From Bacillota bacterium (GTDB lineage Bacteria; Bacillota_E; Sulfobacillia; Sulfobacillales; JAIMBI01), in contig JAKARZ010000044.1 of assembly GCA_021828405.1 (NCBI GenBank), forward strand, positions 1 to 14,737: a stretch of DNA of 14,737 nucleotides, written 5' to 3'. The translations under genes were made by a program, and so were the position numbers. Below the pieces are notes generated by a model. That model was not told the DNA's origin. It ran no database searches and was given only the letters and a program-made list of their open reading frames with translations. Shown here one piece after another: positions 10,910-14,737 of this stretch (its first letter is position 1; the number at the start of each line of letters is the position of its first letter).

Positions 10910-11208
10910 TGTCGTCCTCCTGTCCCGTCTTGCTGGTCACTCGTTCCAAGCACCAGTTTGGGTCACCGAGTCAAGATGGCTGACCGACCTGCAGCTAGTC
11001 AAAAATAAACATGGAACCGCTGGTCAGCACGTCGACTACCGCCAACAACGCCTTGTAAACCCGCTGCATTTGAAAGTGTACCCCCACACTTACCGGTCAG
11101 GGTACTCGCTCGTGTACCACACCCGATCAGTTCGCTTCTCTCAGGGGGCTTCGGTCGGTCAGACTTTAAAAAGTTTGTTTCTCCTCCCATCGATGGCGTC
11201 GCCCACCC
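10910..11208. other. 299-bp intergenic region upstream of the HD-GYP gene
   Basis: No gene supported; a 63-codon minus-strand frame (11190-10999) has no ribosome site. It holds a repeated GGTCA word: plus strand at 10935, 10961, 11022, 11095 and 11157, and inverted at 10981. It also holds a longer inverted pair (CTGACCGACC at 10980-10989 against GGTCGGTCAG at 11153-11162), a small inverted repeat AAGTGT/ACACTT (11074-11091) and a palindrome CCATCGATGG (11187-11196). I found no convincing -35/-10 pair and no riboswitch fold I recognise. Confidence 0.6.
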
Positions 11209-11883
11209 TCAGGCGCTGTCAGCTTCCCCTCCGGCCGTCAGCGCCACCCACAAGAGCCTCCGGTTCACCGCATCCAGCGCCGCCTTGGCCGCGGATTCAA
11301 CGACGTCGCCTTCGACGACTGATGAGCCGGTGATGAGCAGGTCCCCGCTCAGCCGAGCCACCGCCAGCGCCACCGCGCCAATGGGGGTGTCGGTCTCCAC
11401 CAAGTCCACCAACTCCAGCCGCACCAAGCCAGCCACCAGCGACTCCGCCGCAGCGAGGGCAGCCGCAGCGCCTGCACGACCGGCCGCCGCATCCCGGCCG
11501 CGCCCTTCGGTGGTGATGCCGCCGGCCCGCAGCCGGCACTGCACCTCCACGAACCCGCGGCTCCTGGTCCAGGAGACGGCCACCAGACGGGGGCGGCTCG
11601 ACGCGTCCGTGCCTTCGCCGTACAGCGCCACCACCGACAGTGCGGCCGGGTCCAAGTCCACCCCGAAGTGTTGCTCAAAGACGGTCGTCGCGTCGTGCTC
11701 AAGGCTTTTGGTGTCACGCAAGCCTCGCGACAACACGTGCACCCGCGTTACCGCATCGCCCTGCCACTCGACTCGGACCGCTTCCACCCCAGCCAAGCGA
11801 CCCAGAATCTCCTCCGCCTCCGCCGCTTTCGTTGGCAGCCCCATCGCCCCCCTCCGGGAAGCGAGTAGTTCGCCATAGCGCAT
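11209..11883 (-). CDS. conserved-looking protein of unknown function
   Basis: A 224-aa soluble protein I cannot assign. Residues about 20-70 (AEEILGRLAGVEAVRVEW, then VHVLSRGLRDTKSLEHDATT and VFEQHFGVDLD) look like a small alpha/beta module. An alanine-rich middle (GRDAAAGRAGAAAALAAAES, about 130-155) leads to a second strand-rich half ending ESAAKAALDAVNRRLLW. The two halves recall a fold seen in small ligand-binding or LeuA-regulatory-like proteins, but that is only a weak impression. No signal peptide or membrane segment. ATG 11883 has AGGAA about 7 nt upstream and lies at the change from AT-rich spacer to coding composition; ATG 11844 with GGAGG at 6 nt is an equally possible start. It follows hpf by 53 bp and may be co-transcribed with it. 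Confidence 0.75.
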   Translation of the reverse strand: MRYGELLASRRGAMGLPTKAAEAEEILGRLAGVEAVRVEWQGDAVTRVHVLSRGLRDTKSLEHDATTVFEQHFGVDLDPAALSVVALYGEGTDASSRPRLVAVSWTRSRGFVEVQCRLRAGGITTEGRGRDAAAGRAGAAAALAAAESLVAGLVRLELVDLVETDTPIGAVALAVARLSGDLLITGSSVVEGDVVESAAKAALDAVNRRLLWVALTAGGEADSA

Positions 11884-11936
11884 TTCGTTTCCTGCTGTCG
11901 CCACGAAAATACTTGTCGAGACGATTAATCTGCCAC

Positions 11937-12455
11937 TTAGTCCGGTTCCAAGAGCCCGAGGTTGCCGTCTCGGCGGCGGTATAGCACGTTGATCCGCTCG
12001 CTCTCCGCATTGGTAAAGGCGAAGAAATCGTGGCTCACTAAGTCCATCTGCAAGATGGCTTCCTCCAAGGTCATGGGCTTGTCGGGAAACGTCTTGCGTC
12101 GCACGACGGTACCGTCTGCGGGCTCAGCGACGGGCGTGGGACGCTCGCTGGCGCCATGCGCCGCCCGCGTCTTGGCATGCGCCTTCAGCTTGTCCAACTG
12201 CCGCTCCAGCTTCTGCACCACGATCTCGACGGACGCATACATGTCCTCCGTGGACTCCTGGCCCCGCAGCACGCGCCCATGCGGCAGTGGCAGCGTGACT
12301 TCGATCATCTGGCGGTCTTTCTCAACGGACAGGACCGCCTCCGCCACGACGGGATCGTGGCCAAAGTGCCGGGACAGCTTGCCGACCTTCTTCTGCACAT
12401 GGTCTCGCAGCGCATCGGTTAGGGGCACGTTCTTCCCGCGGACGCGAATGTCCAT
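11937..12455 (-). CDS. hpf: ribosome hibernation promoting factor, long form
   Basis: Binds the 30S decoding region of idle ribosomes and, in its long form, joins two 70S particles into inactive 100S dimers. Length 172 aa. The N-terminal HPF/RaiA domain (1 to about 95) starts MDIRVRGKNVPLTDALRDHV. A charged linker follows (about 96-118). The C-terminal dimerisation domain (about 119-172) carries the hallmark KPMTLEEAILQMDLVSHDFF and ends INVLYRRRDGNLGLLEPD. The two-domain structure marks the long HPF of Gram-positive bacteria. ATG 12455 has GGGAGG about 8 nt upstream. It has its own extended -10 promoter, preceded by an inverted repeat and DnaA-box-like nonamers, so regulation independent of metK is likely. 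Confidence 0.97.
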   Translation of the reverse strand: MDIRVRGKNVPLTDALRDHVQKKVGKLSRHFGHDPVVAEAVLSVEKDRQMIEVTLPLPHGRVLRGQESTEDMYASVEIVVQKLERQLDKLKAHAKTRAAHGASERPTPVAEPADGTVVRRKTFPDKPMTLEEAILQMDLVSHDFFAFTNAESERINVLYRRRDGNLGLLEPD

Positions 12456-12518
12456 TCTGCACCGCCTCCCTCGCTCGTGCCACGGACCTCTGAGGGCCCT
12501 TTGTCAGCGAGTACCAGC

Positions 12519-12527
12519 ATTATAGCA
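12519..12527 (-). promoter_or_regulatory. extended -10 promoter of hpf
   Basis: On the minus strand TGC TATAAT (12527-12519) is a perfect extended -10. No good -35 is present at 17 nt, where the sequence belongs to a GC-rich inverted repeat. The start would fall near 12512, giving a leader of about 57 nt. Confidence 0.75.
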
Positions 12528-12535
12528 TGGCCCCG

Positions 12536-12559
12536 GCCGCCGGACTCCGTCCCGGCGGC
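12536..12559. repeat. strong inverted repeat over the hpf -35 position
   Basis: GCCGCCGGAC (12536-12545) is matched by GTCCCGGCGGC (12549-12559) across a 3-nt loop, with one bulged base. No T-run follows on either strand, so it is not a normal terminator. It sits where the -35 hexamer of the hpf promoter should be, which suggests an operator or a structural element. Confidence 0.65.
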
Positions 12560-12575
12560 TGGCGCCATTCGACAA

Positions 12576-12654
12576 CGATCCCCATTCTCAGTTGGGGATA
12601 CTGGGGATAACTCTGTTGATAAGGCTTGGTTCCGCGGGTTTGGGGTGGGGATAG
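12576..12654. promoter_or_regulatory. cluster of five DnaA-box-like nonamers upstream of hpf
   Basis: Nonamers close to the DnaA box TTATCCACA: minus strand CTATCCCCA (12654-12646), TTATCAACA (12622-12614), TTATCCCCA (12610-12602) and GTATCCCCA (12601-12593); plus strand CGATCCCCA (12576-12584). Two are directly abutted and a third is 3 nt away. TTATCAACA and TTATCCCCA each differ from consensus by one base. Function is inference: DnaA binding or another repeated operator. Confidence 0.5.
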
Positions 12655-12704
12655 CGAAGTTGTCGGCGAGAACGCGATGCATTTCGTCCCCAAGCGACCA
12701 CGAA

Positions 12705-12733
12705 GCGTGACGAAGAGAGGGAAAGCGTCACGC
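12705..12733. repeat. inverted repeat overlapping the stop of the 116-aa gene
   Basis: A perfect 8-bp inverted repeat GCGTGACG (12705-12712) and CGTCACGC (12726-12733) with a 13-nt loop spans the stop codon at 12728-12730. In the direction of transcription it is not followed by a T-run. It could be a weak terminator or an RNA 3'-end stabiliser for the metK transcript. Confidence 0.45.
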
Positions 12734-13078
12734 AGAAGCCGCGGCCACGTGCGGGCGCAGGATCACCACGTCGCTGCCGCCCGCCGTCGGCATTGTGTTT
12801 TCAACGCTGAAGGGAAAACGGCGGCGCAGCAGGTCCACGCGCTGGCACAGATCGTCCGGCCAAGCGCTGGTGACCACCACGATCACGCGGTCGCGCCGCG
12901 ACAACTCACTCCACACACGCCGCACCACCAGCTCCAGTGGCTCGGTGCCCCCGGCCGCCGGGTCCACTTGGGGGCAGATCACCCAAAGGCGGGGGGGCCT
13001 ACGGAGAAGCCACCCTTGAATCAGGGTGACCGCGCCGATGAGGGCGAGCACCCACACCCACACCGGCGCGCTCCGCAC
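12728..13078 (-). CDS. small membrane-anchored protein of unknown function
   Basis: A 116-aa protein. Residues about 5-25 form one hydrophobic segment (VWVWVLALIGAVTLIQGWLL), followed by RR and a short soluble domain. That domain has the pattern ELVVRRVWSELSRRDRVIVV then VTSAWPDDLCQRVDLLRRRF. The strand-turn-helix shape resembles the start of a GT-A-like glycosyltransferase fold or related small anchored proteins of Bacillota, but no DxD catalytic motif is seen and I would not assign activity. The start is GTG 13078 with GAGGGG about 9 nt upstream; a second GTG at 13063 is possible. It follows metK by 53 bp on the same strand with no terminator between, so it is probably co-transcribed under the SAM riboswitch. 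Confidence 0.7.
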   Translation of the reverse strand: MRSAPVWVWVLALIGAVTLIQGWLLRRPPRLWVICPQVDPAAGGTEPLELVVRRVWSELSRRDRVIVVVTSAWPDDLCQRVDLLRRRFPFSVENTMPTAGGSDVVILRPHVAAASA

Positions 13079-13131
13079 GACCAGCCCCCCTCGGGGTCAC
13101 CGTATGCGGCTCCCGCTTCGTGGTTACCCGG

Positions 13132-14325
13132 TTACGCGCGGGCGCGCGTGGCTGCCGCCAGCTCGTCCAGGCGGTCCAGCCGCTCCCACGGCAGGTTCAG
13201 ATCTGCCCGGCCGAAGTGGCCATAGGCCGCCGTCTGCCGATACAGTGGCCGCCTCAAGTCCAGCGCCCGAATGATGGCAAGTGGTCGAAGGTCAAAAACG
13301 TCATTCACCGCAGCAGCCAGGCGCTCGTCGGGCAGCACGCCGGTGCCGAACGTGTCGACGGCAACGGATAGGGGCCGCGCCACCCCAATGGCGTAGGACA
13401 CCTGCACCTCGGCCCGCTCCGCCAGGCGCGCGGCCACTAGGTGTTTGGCCACCCAGCGCGCGGCGTACGCCGCGGAGCGATCCACCTTGGTCGGGTCCTT
13501 GCCCGAAAAGGCGCCCCCGCCGTGCCGTGCCATGCCACCGTAGGTGTCGACCACAATCTTCCGGCCCGTGAGACCGGTGTCCCCCCGGGGCCCGCCCACC
13601 ACAAACCGACCCGTCGGATTGATCAGCACCTGCTGGTCGCGGGTGGCCAGATCGCCCAGCACCGGCCGCACCACGGTTGCGGTGAGCGCCTCGGTGAGAT
13701 CGGCATGGCTCGTTTCCGGCTGATGCTGGGCCGAGACGACGACGGTCTCGACGGCCACCGGCCGGTGGTTCTCATAGGCTACGGTCACCTGGGTTTTTCC
13801 GTCGGGCCAGAGAAACGGCAGCGTCCCGTCCTTGCGGACGTCGGCCAGTTTTCGCGCCAGCCGGTGGGCCAGCGCAATGGGGAGCGGCATGAGTTCGGGG
13901 GTGTCCCGGCAGGCATATCCAAACACCATCCCCTGATCCCCCGCCCCCTGCAGTGACAACTCGTCCACTCCGGCCACTTCCCGGCCCTCCCAGGACCGAT
14001 CGACGCCCTGGGCAATGTCGCCGGACTGTTCGTCGATGCTGGTCAGCACCGCGACCGTGTCACTGTCGAATCCCATCTTCGCGCGCGTGTAGCCAATTTG
14101 CCGGATGGTGTCCCGCACCACCCGCGGAATGTCCACGTAGGCCGTCGTCGAGATTTCGCCCGCCACCAGCGTGAGGCCCGTCGCCACCACGGTCTCGGCC
14201 GCCACCCGCGCCATCGGGTCGTCAACCAAGAGTTCATCCAAAATGGCGTCGGAAATCTGGTCGGCCACCTTGTCCGGATGCCCCTCAGTCACCGACTCCG
14301 ACGTAAACAGAAAGCGACCACTCAC
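13132..14325 (-). CDS. metK: S-adenosylmethionine synthetase
   Basis: Makes S-adenosylmethionine from methionine and ATP in the cytoplasm. Length 397 aa, normal for the family. Signatures: [20 protein letters not shown] near the N-terminus (GHPDK at 15-19, with the ATP and metal contacts), [12 protein letters not shown] in the middle, the P-loop-like [19 protein letters not shown], and the C-terminal [14 protein letters not shown]. The start is GTG 14325 with AAGGAGG at 7 nt. The frame is open to 14484, but that part lies inside the riboswitch and terminator and is not coding. Expression is controlled by the SAM-I riboswitch upstream, a direct product-feedback loop. It heads a minus-strand unit that probably includes the 116-aa gene. 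Confidence 0.98.
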   Translation of the reverse strand: MSGRFLFTSESVTEGHPDKVADQISDAILDELLVDDPMARVAAETVVATGLTLVAGEISTTAYVDIPRVVRDTIRQIGYTRAKMGFDSDTVAVLTSIDEQSGDIAQGVDRSWEGREVAGVDELSLQGAGDQGMVFGYACRDTPELMPLPIALAHRLARKLADVRKDGTLPFLWPDGKTQVTVAYENHRPVAVETVVVSAQHQPETSHADLTEALTATVVRPVLGDLATRDQQVLINPTGRFVVGGPRGDTGLTGRKIVVDTYGGMARHGGGAFSGKDPTKVDRSAAYAARWVAKHLVAARLAERAEVQVSYAIGVARPLSVAVDTFGTGVLPDERLAAAVNDVFDLRPLAIIRALDLRRPLYRQTAAYGHFGRADLNLPWERLDRLDELAAATRARA

Positions 14326-14357
14326 GGTACTGCCTCCTTCATGCGCTGATGCGCACC

Positions 14358-14393
14358 AAAAAACGCCACGCCTTCCCGGATGGGAAAATGGCG
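14358..14393 (-). terminator. intrinsic terminator of the metK SAM-I riboswitch
   Basis: On the minus strand CGCCA (14393-14389) pairs with TGGCG (14368-14364). An inner TTCCC/GGGAA stem closes on ATCC, and six T residues (14363-14358) follow. It lies between the aptamer and metK, so it is the expression platform: SAM binding should favour the terminator. Confidence 0.88.
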
Positions 14394-14415
14394 GGCGCCC
14401 ATGCGGTCCCACTAT

Positions 14416-14518
14416 CCTCTCATCCCTCACGGCCACCCGTGCGGGGCTTGGCACCGTGGGTTGCCCCCGGTTGCCGGGCTTCATCGGGCCCGAACCCTCC
14501 GCCGCTCTCGATAAGAGG
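14416..14518 (-). promoter_or_regulatory. SAM-I (S-box) riboswitch aptamer
   Basis: Closely matches the S-box consensus. The P1 stem is CCTCTTATC (14518-14510) pairing over all nine positions with GATGAGAGG (14424-14416), with one G-U pair. The conserved core follows in order: GAGAGCGGCGGAGGG, GGCCCGATGAAGCCCGGCAA, then CC...GGTGCCAA and the final variable hairpin before GATGAGAG. A terminator and metK follow, the classic target of this riboswitch in Bacillota. Confidence 0.97.
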
Positions 14519-14588
14519 CGCCGACCCCTTCCCGTGGCTGCCGCCCATGCGGCCCCAACTTAAGGAGAAGCCGACGTCAAGCAGAGTC

Positions 14589-14617
14589 ACGTTATCACGA
14601 CGGCTACGGCTCGTCAA
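14589..14617 (-). promoter_or_regulatory. probable promoter of the metK riboswitch transcript
   Basis: On the minus strand TTGACG (14617-14612) and TAACGT (14594-14589) are 17 nt apart, with an upstream TG (TGA TAACGT). Transcription would begin near 14582, about 64 nt before the aptamer, giving a leader of about 257 nt. The -10 is a moderate match. Confidence 0.55.
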
Positions 14618-14737
14618 CGACTGTTTTGGCCGCCCCCAGGGCTCCGTCATAGTTATGGAACCGCTTGATAGGTAACGGGAATGGTCGATCCCCCTGGACT
14701 TTTGTGCGGCCGTCTGGTAGGGTAGCGGCCTGCATAC

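Noticed and set aside
10154..11008. 284-codon open frame on the plus strand
   Set aside because: Antisense to the HD-GYP gene and its upstream region, no recognisable domain.
10999..11190. 63-codon minus-strand frame before the HD-GYP gene
   Set aside because: No ribosome site, skewed composition, and it lies in a repeat-bearing intergenic region.
11900..11925. Possible Spo0A box (minus strand TCTCGACAAGTA, read on the other strand as CTTGTCGAG)
   Set aside because: Only a partial match to TGTCGAA and no supporting context.
12576..12654. Chromosomal origin of replication
   Set aside because: DnaA-box-like words are present but there is no dnaA or dnaN neighbour and no clear AT-rich unwinding region, so only a binding-site cluster is claimed.
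14326..14484. N-terminal extension of the metK frame
   Set aside because: It covers the riboswitch 3' half and the terminator; GTG 14325 has a strong ribosome site and fits the family N-terminus.

Overview
The window is GC-rich DNA from what looks like a deep-branching, high-GC Bacillota. Thermaerobacter, Symbiobacterium or Sulfobacillus-like lineages are the kind I have in mind, but this is inference from gene order and regulatory style, not an identification. Three things support it: the minus-strand run metK ... hpf ... secA-prfB, which is a Bacillota-type order; a SAM-I (S-box) riboswitch with an intrinsic terminator in front of metK; and a long-form hibernation factor (HPF).

Layout. 1-914 (minus) is the first two thirds of a glutamate decarboxylase, cut by the window edge. 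1035-2773 (plus) is a two-gene NodI/NodJ-like ABC-2 exporter, divergent from the decarboxylase. 2774-4214 is a gene graveyard: a transposase of the IS1634/DUF4277 type (minus), broken by several frameshifts and lacking its C-terminus, then a broken C-terminal fragment of an ECF sigma factor (plus). From 4215 to the right edge all intact genes are on the minus strand. In transcription order these are: SAM-I riboswitch and terminator, metK, a small membrane-anchored unknown protein, hpf, an unknown 224-aa protein, a membrane HD-GYP protein, secA, prfB (with its programmed +1 frameshift), an LmeA/DUF2993-like protein, and a YitT-family membrane protein. 14618-14737 shows no recognisable gene.

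How the genes relate. secA, prfB, the DUF2993 gene and the yitT-like gene are packed with a 1-nt gap and two 4-nt stop/start overlaps, so they are probably one operon read from an extended -10 promoter before secA. An intrinsic terminator separates that operon from the HD-GYP gene. hpf has its own near-perfect extended -10 promoter. Just upstream of it is a cluster of five DnaA-box-like nonamers (TATCCCCA type) and a strong inverted repeat that covers the -35 position; this is the least ordinary regulatory stretch in the window. Most of the window is housekeeping sequence. I saw no CRISPR array, tRNA, rRNA, toxin-antitoxin pair or defence system.
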